Shown in pieces: positions 38,701 through 48,891 of a DNA stretch of 64,000 bases. The stretch comes from Monosporascus cannonballus (lineage: Eukaryota > Ascomycota > Sordariomycetes > Xylariales). The notes beneath the pieces were generated by a model. The model was given only the letters and a program-made list of their open reading frames with translations, was not told where the DNA came from and did no database searches. Each line of letters opens with the position of its first letter. Position 1 is the first letter of the stretch. The DNA lies in contig QJNS01000103.1 in NCBI GenBank assembly GCA_004154925.1, forward strand, positions 1 to 64,000. Reading direction: 5' to 3'. The position numbers and the translations under genes are program-made.

Positions 38701-38897
38701 GTCTACGATACTACCATTGCGATGTGGGGGTAGGAAAGAAGTGGTGGGACAGAAGTTTGTTTAGGCCCGACGTCGGGCCAATTCACTTGGCCGAGGGGAG
38801 ATTGGGAGCAGGGGTCAGTGACATGTGACGTCTGCTCAATGGAAGGAAAATATATGCTTATATTGTATGTGCATATATCGATAAAACAATAGGCACC

Positions 38898-39113
38898 TGT
38901 CAGGTGCCAAGGTGCGGCCCCCTTTCCGGGGCCCAGCGACCCACCAGTTTGGCTCCAGTTTGTGTATATATAGGGGGGCTTCGCCCCCGAGTAGTTAGAA
39001 AAGGGCAGGCATTAATGGTCATCTATTCACTACCCATACTATGAACCACCTGCTGGGCTGCTTCTTCTGCCTTTCACTCCGTACTTTACCATTTTCCCTG
39101 ACAGCACCTATCG
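38898..39113 (+). repeat. family A solo LTR with perfect target duplication
   Basis: 216 bp in the orientation TGTCAGG...CCCTGACA, opposite to 1360-1565. It is flanked by GCACC on both sides (38893-38897 and 39114-39118). It shows little RIP damage. Confidence 0.93.
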
Positions 39114-39289
39114 CATAATGATGGCATATTGGCCTGTATCTGAAGATAGAAGATGACGATGGGAATAGAATTCACTAATGTCATGACATTCCTTGACCAG
39201 GATATAAGCTTGTTGAGCTTATATTAAACCTGCCCTGTATCATCTCTTACACTCCCACAAACCTGTGATGCTCCTTCATCGTAATAATC

Positions 39290-39482
39290 TGTCAGGAGAT
39301 AATGTGGATACCCCCTCGGAGTGCCAGGAGCGAGGGCTCTACCTGTATATATAGGGGGGCTTCGCCGCTGGATGGTCAGAAAGGAGGCTGGCATCCATAG
39401 TTATATATCCATACCTATTCTGCGAACTACCTCCTAGGCGGTTTCCTCTGCCTTTCACTCTGTTCTACAATTTCCTCTGACC
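39290..39482 (+). repeat. diverged solo LTR related to family A
   Basis: It starts TGTCAGG and shares the TATATATAGGGGGGCTTCGCC core and the CCTCTGCCTTTCACTC end with family A, but differs in the first 60 bp. Flanks TAATC and TCATC form a probable target duplication with one mismatch. Likely an older subfamily. Confidence 0.7.
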
Positions 39483-39493
39483 TCATCCAAAGA

Positions 39494-40745
39494 CTATAAC
39501 CTTGGTTCCGTTCCATGAACTTGTTCCGCTTGGAAACCATCGAGACCTTGAGGGTGCTTCGCAATGAGCCGACGCATCGCCTGTTTGGCTCTATACTCAG
39601 TCAGCGGGCACATCAGGGTAGCCCCTTAATGGAATAGTTCGTTACATACGTTTGGAGTAGTGGTGCCCATTGCGGCCACATTCCGGCGGTGCAGTTATTG
39701 TTTCGTCTGCAAATTGCAGTCATAGATATTCAAGACCTTGGTTTCTCTTATGCCGACTCACATAGCATATAAGTCATGCCGATCGTAGAAGTCTTCCTGT
39801 GGCTCGGATGCTCCAACTTCGTCCTTGTACATGTCTATGAACTCCATGCTAAGGGCATATCGAGGATCCCCCATGCATTGGAGGTCCACTAGGGTATATT
39901 AGCCAAACAATAACTTACTCTGTGTGTGGCCCTTATGCCCACTTTCATTATGGCCGTAGAAGCAACAGGAATCGAACAATATGGGCTGTTTCGTCTCGAC
40001 ATGGATTTGAATTCTTTCCATCCCAAAGGTCACCATCTAAAACCACCGATTTAGCATATACATATACATATATTCAAATTCTAAACATGAGACCAATGGC
40101 AACTCGAACCCTTCCTGTTGAAAGAGTCAGGTTGGAAAATCAGAGGCACTTACGACACAAGGTAGGCTTGATGCTTCTCCCACCTGTCTGTAGCGGTCGC
40201 AGAAGTCGTGGTATGACTTTCTGGATGAACTGTTCGGCTAATTCTTCCAGCTCGGGATCCTTTCCACGCTCTTGTTGTGCATAGGTCAGATTAGCACGGA
40301 AGAGCCTGGTAAAGTATTCCTCCCAGTTATCGGTCCAGTCATTGATCATCGGAGGTGGACCATAATAAGTCGTCACATGAAAGCCGAAAAGGCCCGCAGG
40401 TGAAATTGATGACTGGTGTAATCTCTTGGGGATTGTCAATGATTGTGAAGTCGGCGGTGGACGTGCTCCTAGGTAGCGGAACCCTGTGATAAAAAAGGAC
40501 TTTGATGTGTCGCTCTCGAAATAGCCCCATGCAACCAGGTGGCATACGTTGCCCGGTATATAAGTCGCCAAGGCTTTCTGTCCTTCATATTCTGCTCCAG
40601 GCATCTCAATGAATCTCTCCTGCTGGATGGCCTCCAAGTTCCGTCCCAGCTAGTGGCAACGATTTGCGCCAGGCTTTTCTCACCTTTGGGAAATACTTTT
40701 TCTCTTCGCCGTCAAACTTCTACATTGACTTTGAGTCCAGTTGAC
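39494..40745 (-). pseudogene. fructosamine/ketosamine kinase-like pseudogene
   Basis: The order on the minus strand follows a fungal fructosamine-3-kinase (APH fold): FDGEEKKYF (about 40710), GAEYEGQKAL and LFGFHVTTYYG, WTDNWEEYF, KVIPRLLRPLQTGGR; then, after an intron 40153-40037 whose splice creates HGDLW, DGDLWDG; FDSCCFYGHNE; MEFIDMYKDE...ASEP; and MRRLIAKHPQGLDG near the 3' end. Lesions: one extra base in a C run near 39984 shifts the frame between the HGDLW and FDSCC blocks. Stops follow, and the first intron would be only 34 bp. The ancestor would have phosphorylated ketosamines on glycated proteins. A diverged LTR abuts the 3' end and a MITE lies about 90 bp beyond the 5' end. Confidence 0.75.
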
Positions 40746-40837
40746 CATTATGACGCGTCAATTAGCACGAGATATATATTGGATCACACGTTAAGAGCCT
40801 TCTCTCGAGTGATAGCGAGTGCGCAAGATAGTTCCCT

Positions 40838-41048
40838 TAGGGTTTGCAATGGGTACCCAAATGGGTACCCATCACTACCCACGACGTAAATTCACACGTC
40901 ATAAAAGCTTAATACTTAGGGTTTCCTAGAAAGATTTATTATACAAGTAATTCTGTATTGTTTACAGTTGTTTATTATTTATTTATGATTGAAAATATCA
41001 TCCGTGGGTAGTGATGGGTACCCATTTGGGTACCCATTGCAAACCCTA
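40838..41048. mobile_element. MITE with TA target duplication
   Basis: A 207-bp element between TA dinucleotides (40838-40839 and 41047-41048). It has 43-45 bp terminal inverted repeats starting GGGTTTGCAATGGGTACCC. Each repeat holds two GGGTACCC palindromes four bases apart. The A/T-rich centre has no coding capacity. TA duplication and structure point to mobilisation by a Tc1/mariner-class transposase supplied elsewhere. A second copy lies at 1-113. Confidence 0.88.
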
Positions 41049-41050
41049 GA

Positions 41051-41860
41051 ATGGTGCAGGTATGGAGTCTCAAAGTAGGGTCATCGTCTGTGGTGGAATG
41101 TGAATCATTGCTATTACAAGTCCATCTTCCCGCACAGCTTTATCAGCTATGTTTCAGTCCACAAGGAGACCATCTCCTCGCAGCAACGCAACGTTTCGAT
41201 CGAGTCTATTCAATCAGAAGAAGCTCCTGTGTTGGCTCGCTGGACTTTGAGCCTAGTGAAAGAAGAGTTTGGCGCTGGATCCATTCATCTGGTATGACGG
41301 AGGCTGGAGAGCAATTTTTCTTGTTAAGTGATCACGTCTTGAGGAAGTTCAGTGTTCGAAAATTCCCTTCGAAAATCGACAGCACTCAGGTTCACCTACA
41401 ATATCAGTTAGGAGAGGGGAGTGAGGAAGCGGGTCTCGACTCAGCAGCCATTTACGATGAGACATTGGGTCTAGATGTTCGCGTACATTCGGGTTATGTC
41501 TCATCTTCAGTGATGTTTTTGTTCGACCTTAGCGGAAATTCGGCGGGCAAGGAAATAATAGTGCTGAATCCATTGAGCGACCTCTTTCCTAACTTCTCCA
41601 AGCGCTTCATTGGATTTAGTGAACGGACCAAGAGTGTCCTCTTTCTGCACAAAGACTCTTGGGTATCGAGCATAAACTCCAAGAACCTGGCACTCAACCA
41701 ATACATGCAGCACTTCTTTGTACCGACCGAGTACGTATCTACTAGCAACCACGTGCTGCCAGTGAGGACTGCGGACGATAGTATTGTCTTCTGTCTCCAC
41801 GAAGAACTTGCTGTTGTAAAAAACGGCCTGAACTTCCAAGAGCTCAGATCATACAGCTGA
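41051..41860 (+). pseudogene. C-terminal WD40 part of an NLR (STAND) protein, truncated
   Basis: 269 codons are open from an ATG two bases after the MITE. The frame begins mid-repeat (VQVWSLK) and shows WD40-like strands (LCFSPQGDHLLAATQRFDRV, VWRWIHSS). It ends with the tail common to fungal NACHT/WD40 proteins: HFFVPTEYVST, TADDSIVFCLHEELAVVKNG. The N-terminal effector and NACHT domains are absent; upstream lies the MITE and then an unrelated pseudogene on the other strand. It therefore looks like the amputated 3' end of a nonself-recognition or incompatibility-type receptor. The open frame could still be translated, but no promoter other than MITE sequence is apparent. Family call from recalled motifs. 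Confidence 0.6.
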
Positions 41861-42069
41861 CAATGCTCGCGGAGGAATATTGTATTGCAAGCCTTCTATC
41901 TTTTCTCCAACTCTCCAAGCATGGTGTTCGTTGGCAAAGTTTATTTCAGTTATTCCTGTTGCACGATGTGGTTTCTTCCAATGACACTCTCCGCCAACTC
42001 CCGATTATTACAGTAACGCGTAAGGTTAGGTACACGATATACCAATTTCAAAGAATTCTTGATGTTATA

Positions 42070-42375
42070 TTAAGTATTCTCTGTGAGAGCTCCAAGCTGG
42101 TATTGTAGGTATTGGCCTTCATAATTTCGTCGCAATGCTCCACCGGGTCCCTGAAGTAATGGTTGAGCCAGCCAGGCCGTGTGCACAAACCCCTTGAAGC
42201 TGATGTTGATGATCGGGACTCCGGCTTCTGCGGCGGGAGCGTCTGCACCTTTTCGTAGAAGTTGGCCTTTTCCATAATACCGGCGTTCGCGGGGACGAAT
42301 CGGAATGCCCCGACAGCGGACATTCGCGCTGGAAGGGCACTCAATGCTCTCTTTCGTCCATTTGTTCGTACTCAC
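42070..42375 (-). pseudogene. short-chain dehydrogenase relic
   Basis: Two minus-strand frames together read like the middle of a fungal SDR: FVPANAGIMEKANFYEKVQ (the NAG element) in one frame, then GVPIINISFKGFVHTAWLAQ in another. A shift near 42225 separates them. The cofactor-binding N-terminus and the YxxxK catalytic region are not found. Probably a fragment of a degraded NAD(P)-dependent oxidoreductase gene. Confidence 0.45.
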
Positions 42376-43137
42376 GAGCGCTTAGCTCCTTGAGCAACGA
42401 GAGGGGACGCTGTGGGGCAGGCCCGTCCATCTAATCCCTTATTGATGGTATTATTACCGCTTAAGAATGGCCACCTAGATAAGCATGGCCATCATCGGTC
42501 GACTGGGGAGACTGGCTAGGTTTAACCGAGGTGAAACTCATGTCTTATGTTGGATCTTGGTTAACGGCTCCGCTTCCGTGATTCAGTAGTACATACGAAC
42601 GCCCCTTTTCGATAGCCGAGCGAAATGGTATAACTGCCATAGACAAAGACCGCTAGAGATGCCAAGCTCCTGAAGGAAGGCATTTCAGTCGGATCTTCGA
42701 CGGATGCTTTAGACTCCACTTGGATGCTTCATGATGCCGAAAGTATGGTCAAGCAATTCGCCCACAAGAGTTCGAGGTGAACAGCTCGGAAAGCTTCCCC
42801 TCCTGAGTAGTGGAATATAGACACGGCGTAACGTCGGATGCGAGCAATGGTAGTAATGATAAGCCCGTTGGCCATGATTTGTAAAATCGCATCGTGGCTC
42901 TCCGGGGCTCCGCCGATAATCCGATAACTCCGACAGGTGGGGCAGCCGCCCTGAACGGGGCAAGAATTATCTCGCAGCCATCTCCGAGCCGAGCTTGAAG
43001 ATCAAGATCATGCACCCAGTCAGCAACACCATATATCTCCAGCTGGCACGCCGAAGTATATAAGAAGTGAGGCATAGAAGTTGATAAACCTTTTCACTCA
43101 AAGCAGTTCATCTCATACATTTCCGTAGACCTCTTGT
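42376..43137. other. intergenic upstream of quinone reductase
   Basis: Contains a 108-codon minus-strand frame (42749-43075) with no recognised homology. It probably holds the promoter of the downstream gene. Confidence 0.4.
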
Positions 43138-44307
43138 ATGTTTCTGGTCCGCACCATTCGAACCACATTCCACGTGTTTTCGTCATCCCAAACAATCCCA
43201 GCCATCTTCTCGCATATCCATCCAGTCCAGCCCTCCAAGTTTTGCAGAATGGCATCTTTACCGAGCACGATGAAGGGTGTGGTTATCGAGAAGACGGGGG
43301 TTACAGAGGTGCTGCAGCACAAGACCGACCTGCCAGTACCTGAGCCTAAGGAGGGTCAGATCCTTGTCAAGAACGACTATGCCGGAGTCAACTTCATTGA
43401 CACGTGAGTTGCTCCTTTTGATAGAAAAGGTGCAAGACATTGGCTGACCCAAAACTTTAGTTATTTCCGCTCGGGGCTCTACCCCCTCCAAAAGTTTCCC
43501 CATGTTCTCGGCTGCGAAGCTGAGGGTACCATTGTGAAGACTGGCGGCGGCAACTTGCTCGGTTTGAAGGAGGGCGATAGGGTGGTGGTATCCCTGATGG
43601 CGGGTGCTTATGCTGAGTACACGGCTGCGCCGGCAGAGAAGGCTATCAAAATCCCGGCCGGGATACCCGAGAAAGTCGCAACCGCGGCGCTATTGCAAGG
43701 CCTCACGGCGCTGACTCTGATCCGCGAGGCGTACCATGTCAAGCAAGGCGATTGGGTCCTCGTCCACGCCGCGGCCGGGGGTACGGGGCTCTGGCTGTGC
43801 CAGCTGTTGAAGGCCGTCGGCGCCAACACGATCGGCACGGCCTCGACGCAGGAGAAGGTCGACCTGGCGTCCCGGGCGGGCGCCACGCACGTGATCAACT
43901 ACAGCCACGAGGACGTCAAGAGCAGGGTTATGGAGCTCACGGGCAACAAGGGCGTCGCGGCCGTGTTCGACGGCGTGGGCAAGGCCACCTTCGACCTGTC
44001 GCTGGAATGCCTCGCGCGGAAGGGGAGCATGATCTCGTTCGGCAACGCGTCCGGCGCCGTGCCGCCGCTCACCATCGCGCGCCTGGCCGCCAAGAACATC
44101 AGACTCATGCGCCCCTCGCTGTTCAGCGTCATTGTCACCCGCGAGGAGCTCGAGGCCTATACCGACGAGCTGTTCCGCTTCATCCTCGAGAACAAACCCG
44201 ACGTCCGCATTCACGAGGTCTACCCATTGAGCGAGGTCGCCAGAGCCCATCAGGATCTGGAGGGCAGGAAGACAACCGGGAAGCTGTTGCTTGACCCTTC
44301 CAAATGA
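43138..44307 (+). CDS. NADPH:quinone oxidoreductase, zeta-crystallin-like MDR
   Basis: Two exons, 43138-43403 and 43461-44307 (57-bp intron, GTGAGT/TTTAG, phase 2), give 370 residues from the first ATG or 333 from the ATG at 43249 (MASLPSTMKGVVI). The short form has the usual zeta-crystallin length; the extra N-terminus (MFLVRTIRTTFHVFSS) is Arg-rich and could be a mitochondrial presequence. GroES-like domain: VKNDYAGVNFIDTYFRSGLYP and HVLGCEAEGTI. Rossmann domain: LVHAAAGGTGLWLCQLLKA near residue 160 of the short form, for NADPH. No zinc ligands, as expected for the family. It reduces quinones or other enone substrates in oxidative-stress defence. Third positions are GC-rich and the frame is undamaged, so it looks functional. 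Confidence 0.92.
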
Positions 44308-44414
44308 AGCGTCATTCGGAAAATGTCAAAGCAGAGAGCCTTTGTACGCTGGCTTACCCTATATGAGTGCTGTAAGACAACAGAGCTTTTTAATCGTTGA
44401 ACCTAAGAGTTGTT

Positions 44415-44601
44415 TGTCGTGGAATAGGGGTATCTATGTTAGTCATCAAGCTCCCAGCACCCCGGAAGAACCTTATTCCGGCGCGCCCACAGTATATAGA
44501 GAGCTTCCTAGCCACCGCTCCCTAGTGCTCAATTCTAGCCAGACAATTATCACTTCTCACACTCTATGTTACCTTATCTACCGATCAGCCTAACTGTGAC
44601 A
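44415..44601 (+). repeat. family B solo LTR, copy 1
   Basis: 187 bp, TGTCGTGGAATAGGGG...CTAACTGTGACA. The left flank TTGTT (44410-44414) and right flank TCGGA (44602-44606) do not match each other. They match, as reverse complements, the flanks of the inverted copy at 45944-46130. Confidence 0.9.
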
Positions 44602-44760
44602 TCGGATACGGCCGCGCCCCGTGGGACCTGCTTGACCAACCAATGGTATCCGTATGTTGGTTTTTGAGACCTAATATTCTTATTATCGAGGCGATAGAAT
44701 GCGTACATACCCCCTCATAAAGTTTGCGACACTCTCGCAGGATGACATCGGGCCCGTTAT

Positions 44761-44886
44761 AGTAGGCGCTAGTGATCAGCCGTATAAATATGCGGTGATT
44801 AGTGAGCGGTGACGGGCAAGGCGAGTAGGCGCTAGTGATCAGCCGTATAAATATGCGGTGATTAGTGAGCGGTGACGGGCAAGGCG
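44761..44886. repeat. perfect 63-bp tandem duplication
   Basis: Two identical 63-bp units (44761-44823 and 44824-44886) starting AGTAGGCGCTAGTGATCAGC, followed by the first seven bases of a third. The duplication is recent because no difference is visible. Confidence 0.95.
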
Positions 44887-45560
44887 AGTAGGCAGGCACG
44901 ACGTTCGGTGACAGGCAGGGCAGCTAGTAACAGAGGACCATTGGAGAGGTAGGGTGACTGGCCACTCGTAGAGACGGGGCGACTAGACGAGCAGTACGAC
45001 CAGACAGTTGTGGTGCCAGATATCAGGGCGACTGACAACAGGAAGAACAATGAATGAACAGGCAAAGCGACATGTAACAAGGAAACCGATTCATGACGGA
45101 TAAGGCGACTAATGATTGATAAGGCGACCGATGACATAATTACAGAGCAACCGGTCATAGGTAGTGCGTCTGGCAACAGGCGGAACGGTTGGTACAGGCA
45201 AGGCAATCGGTTGATAGGGAGGACAATTGGAAAGGAGACTAAACAACCAGGCCGACTCGGTTAAGAGCGAGACTGGCCAGGTAGGGCGGCAGGTGTTATG
45301 CAGTGGGACTGGCAATAAAGAGGACGATTAGCTACTGGTAGGACGACCGGTTAATTGGTAGAACAACTAAACAAGAAGGAAGGTTGGACATGGAGGTCGA
45401 CTGGCTAACAGGTAGTAGAACTGAATAGGGAGAAAGATTGGACAAACAGGTCGACTCGGGGTAGGGCGACGGTATGAGGCAGAACTAGAACTATTGAATA
45501 GGCAGCTGGACCGTTGACAGGCGATCCAGTTCGTGGCAGACAGGAAGCGAATCAAAGCCG
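44887..45560. repeat. degenerate GGCGACTGG-type minisatellite
   Basis: Roughly twenty variants of an AGGNCGACTGGNAACA-like core (for example GGGCGACTGACAACAGG, AAGGCGACTAATGA, AGGACGACCGGTT, AGGTCGACTGGCTAACAGG) recur every 20-35 bp on the plus strand. Spacing and sequence have drifted, so the array is old. It lies inside the segment flanked by inverted family B LTRs. Confidence 0.6.
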
Positions 45561-45943
45561 AAGACCACTGACAAGCTTACATAAATGATGCTTAACCCTA
45601 AGCCAACCTTGTTTAGCGATATTCATAGGACAGGCTGAAGAGGTTCCTGCGGCGAAGTGCGAAGGTGAAGTGAATGGTTAAGAGCGAAACTCGGACCTCG
45701 CCTCTTGTCGCTAAGCAAACAGTTGATTAAACGACAGTGGTAATGTCAGCGGGAATGATGCGCACTCCCCCGAGCGTCTAAGCTATATACTTAGTATGGA
45801 ATCAAGGGGTATGCCACCTATTTTGACACCGATACTGGATCTCGGGCAGTGTAATTGATTTCATTGATTCTTAGTGTTCTATGCAAACATATCCAAGATG
45901 GACTAATCCAGCATATTTAAAGCATGTTGTGCAATTTAAACAA

Positions 45944-46130
45944 TGTGACAGTTAAGCTGATCAGAGGATAAGGTAACATAGAGTGTGAGAAGTGATAATT
46001 GTCTGACTAGAATTGAGCACTAGGGAGCGGTGGCTAGGAAGCTCTCTATATACTGTGGGCGCGCCGGAATAAGGTTCTTCCGGGGTGCTGGGAGCTTGAT
46101 GACTAACATAGATACCCCTATTCCACGACA
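45944..46130 (-). repeat. family B solo LTR, copy 2 (inverted)
   Basis: Reverse complement of the family B LTR, closely matching copy 1. Left flank AACAA (45939-45943), right flank TCCGA (46131-46135). See the finding on exchanged target duplications. Confidence 0.9.
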
Positions 46131-46135
46131 TCCGA

Positions 46136-47188
46136 TGTATGGATAGTGCCGCCCTCACCCAGGAAGCTCCCCACAGTCTCCTACAAGATATGAAATTGGT
46201 AAGTGATTCCGTTAAAGCCGTTTTCTGCGCCGGGAAAGAAAGTTCACAGCCCCCTCAAAATCTGTGGTGGTCGCCGTCTAATCTCGAGCGGGCCACCTCA
46301 ACCTGAGCGTACAAGCTGTCGATCTTCAGTGGTAACCGTTTCTGCAGCCCAAGCCACCGCTTAACCCCCGACCGAATAAACAAGTGCTGGCAAGGGGAGA
46401 CCTGGGGAGATCCAGGTTGCGTAGGACGAGGCATATAAGGGAGTCCCCAGAGTTGAGAATGAAGAGTGGTCACATTCTGGACGGCAGATGGCTTCAAGGG
46501 GTTCCGCGCGGTTAGCTAAAGAGACGTGTTAGGACCGCGCATCTCGAAGATACTCAGTGTGCTGAGTTTTCCAAGGAGAACGGGTTGGGATGAGATGGCG
46601 CAGAGACGCGTCATATGGAGGGATAATTGCCCCGCATCGATAATTATCTACGACCCTATCGCTGTCCCAGGGCCATCGCAGGAGGACCGTTGCGAACCAA
46701 TTTGGAGTATACTCATCCGGGTCAGCCGGCATGAAAGGATTCGCGGGAGAGGTTCCGGCACGAGATAGTCTACGCCGTAACCATCAGGGGGGATATTCTC
46801 TACATGAAATCAGCCACGTTTTCCCAGATATTGGATTCCGGTACTGCGGAAATGCGCTGCCATGACTCGTATGATGTCCAGTCCAGTAGCCACGAAGGAG
46901 AAACGGCCGGCGCTGAGAGTCCTGCAGCGTAGGGAAAGGCATGGACTGCCTTTTGGTTAATGATGCAATGGGCAAAGAGTCCAATGGAAATCGGCCGGCT
47001 CCGATTATAATCACCATCCTCGCCACCCGGGTATACGAAACAGTCTCATACTCGGGACAACTAGCTTGGTTGCATATCTCTACATACAGATGAATGGGAG
47101 AACGTTTCGTTTATTGCGGGAGAAAGACAGATTAAGTGTCGCAAAAGCGACGCCGCTATTACATTGCTAGCAATAGCATTATTTATTG
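46136..47188. other. no assigned gene
   Basis: Several 65-80 codon minus-strand frames (46255-46497, 46529-46732, 46784-47026) sit in near succession and could be exons of a degraded gene. I recognise no family and the junctions do not resolve. Confidence 0.3.
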
Positions 47189-47590
47189 TCAATTTGTTAC
47201 CACGACATTAATTATTAACTGCACCTGGCTGGGGGGGGGCACAGAGCCAACATCAGCCCGGAAAGATAGATGTAGCTTAGCCTTTTGTACGCTTTTCCTC
47301 TCGTCAGGGGAGAGCGAGGCCGTGCGAGATTGGGTGTGGGTGGGCTGGTCGGATTGGCCTTCTCGCTTGGACATGGCATACGGCACAGATGGAGGCCACC
47401 AAAGGTTCATTCGTCCAAAAGGCTCATGCTGAGGGAGCGGTGGGGATGAATTAACAATTGATTTTACGGACGCAAGTTCCTGCAACGGACAGCGGCTGTC
47501 GCAAGCTTTGCAACGGGGTATTTGTTCTTCGACGAGTACATCAGGGTGCCCGTAGTGCGACTTATGCCAGCGACTCCTTTTCAGGCGCAA
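47189..47590 (-). other. possible N-terminal piece of a HET-like protein
   Basis: A 133-codon frame reads IPRCKACDSRCPLQEL, then FGRMNLWWPPSVPYAMS. This recalls the Cys-pair and LWWPP leader that precedes HET (heterokaryon incompatibility) domains in many ascomycete proteins. The HET domain itself is not found downstream. The second half is Ser/Thr-rich. The likeness is from memory and short, so the call is weak. Confidence 0.25.
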
Positions 47591-48120
47591 CGAAGGGCGT
47601 TAGACTGGCGAGATACCAAAGATCAGTAAAAGAAGTCTATAAGCATTACGGAAGTTGCGGGATATGGTTGCTGATAAGAAGGCAGGAGTAATATATACTG
47701 GTTTTTGAACTTGACGAGTCTTCTCGCACATGCTACGCGCAATTAAAAGCTGGGGTAGCCGAAGTCTCCCTTTTCCGGCTCAACCACCGGTATTGTTCAG
47801 CTGAGGAATTAGTTAAAGCCGTGCAGGACCCGGAATTCTACGATAGGTAAATATATTCGACCAGCATGGCGGAGCCCGTAAACTAACCAATCTATTAATA
47901 CGTAGAACAGTGAGAAGAAGTCTGCTTCCCCGCGAAAAGAGAGGAAATCTGGGGGCCAATGAGCCGCGACGGCCGAAGAAGCTACACACCTTAACGCAGC
48001 GAACGTCGTTATTTCGTACCTACTCAATTGTCAGACCTAGTAAAGCCAGTCAGCCCTAGCGGAAATTACTTCCTGTACCCCTGGTCCCTTTTTTCTCCCA
48101 GCTCCAGCTGTATTTACGTG

Positions 48121-48620
48121 TATAAAAGGAGGGTTCGCTACCTTCACTTTCTAGCTAGGACCTTCTAGAGGTCAGGCAACCTTTAATACACTTCTTCTTC
48201 AGTTATATGCTTCTGTATGTGATGTCAGGGTTTCATATCAATAGACACGATTCTGCATCCTTCCCCCTCTCACTTCCGTTCGTCCGAGTTCGCCTTTAGC
48301 TTAGAAAAGTGACGTTCAACACAAACAATGGGTATGCTCAGAACGGATGAAGAGTGTAGTATCGGGTCAGTCTTGTCTATCCTGCTATTCAAGACCCTCC
48401 TTTTGAACTGGTTTACAAGCGCATCTCGACATAACAGTGTACAAAGCGCACCGGTTGCTGGTAGCGAGCGATTATTACAGGTGGAGGTGCACAGATCGTC
48501 TCTAAAACTCGTCCAAAGATGCGTTGCCTGTCAGCTGCTCTCGCTGTGTCGTTCCCACAGCAAACTCCGCCAATTCAGCACCGGATTTCTTGCCAGCGCC
48601 GAAAAGTGTCGCATTGATCA
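48121..48620 (+). other. TATA-containing promoter and short ORF cut by a solo LTR
   Basis: TATAAAA at 48121 and CT-rich stretches precede an ATG in good context (ACACAAACAATGG, 48328). The frame runs 101 codons and terminates inside the LTR at 48621, so the natural 3' end is missing or displaced. No family recognised. A second ATG at 48518 in another frame has a signal-peptide-like start (MRCLSAALAVSF). Either could be a remnant of a gene interrupted by the insertion. Confidence 0.3.
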
Positions 48621-48808
48621 TGTCGTGGAATAGGGGTACCTGTGTTAGTCATCAAGCTCCACAGCGCCCCGGAACACCCTTGTTCCGGGGCTCTCACAGT
48701 ATATAGAGAGCTTCCTAGCTACAGCTCCCTAGAGCTTAATTCTAGTCAGAAAATTATCACTTCTCACACTCTATGCAACCTTTTCTCGCGATCAGTCTAA
48801 CTGTGACA
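48621..48808 (+). repeat. family B solo LTR, copy 3
   Basis: 188 bp from TGTCGTGG to CTGTGACA, with a perfect target duplication GATCA at 48616-48620 and 48809-48813. Confidence 0.93.
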
Positions 48809-48891
48809 GATCAATTGGACTAGCTATGGAGACATAACCCAGAATCGACTTGGCGATTAGCAGCTGGGTGTTCAGCGAGCTCCTGAAGCCG

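Noticed and set aside
1..41048. Two inverted MITE copies bounding a 41-kb composite transposon
   Set aside because: Each copy has its own TA duplication and the outer flanks are unrelated; simple independent insertions suffice.
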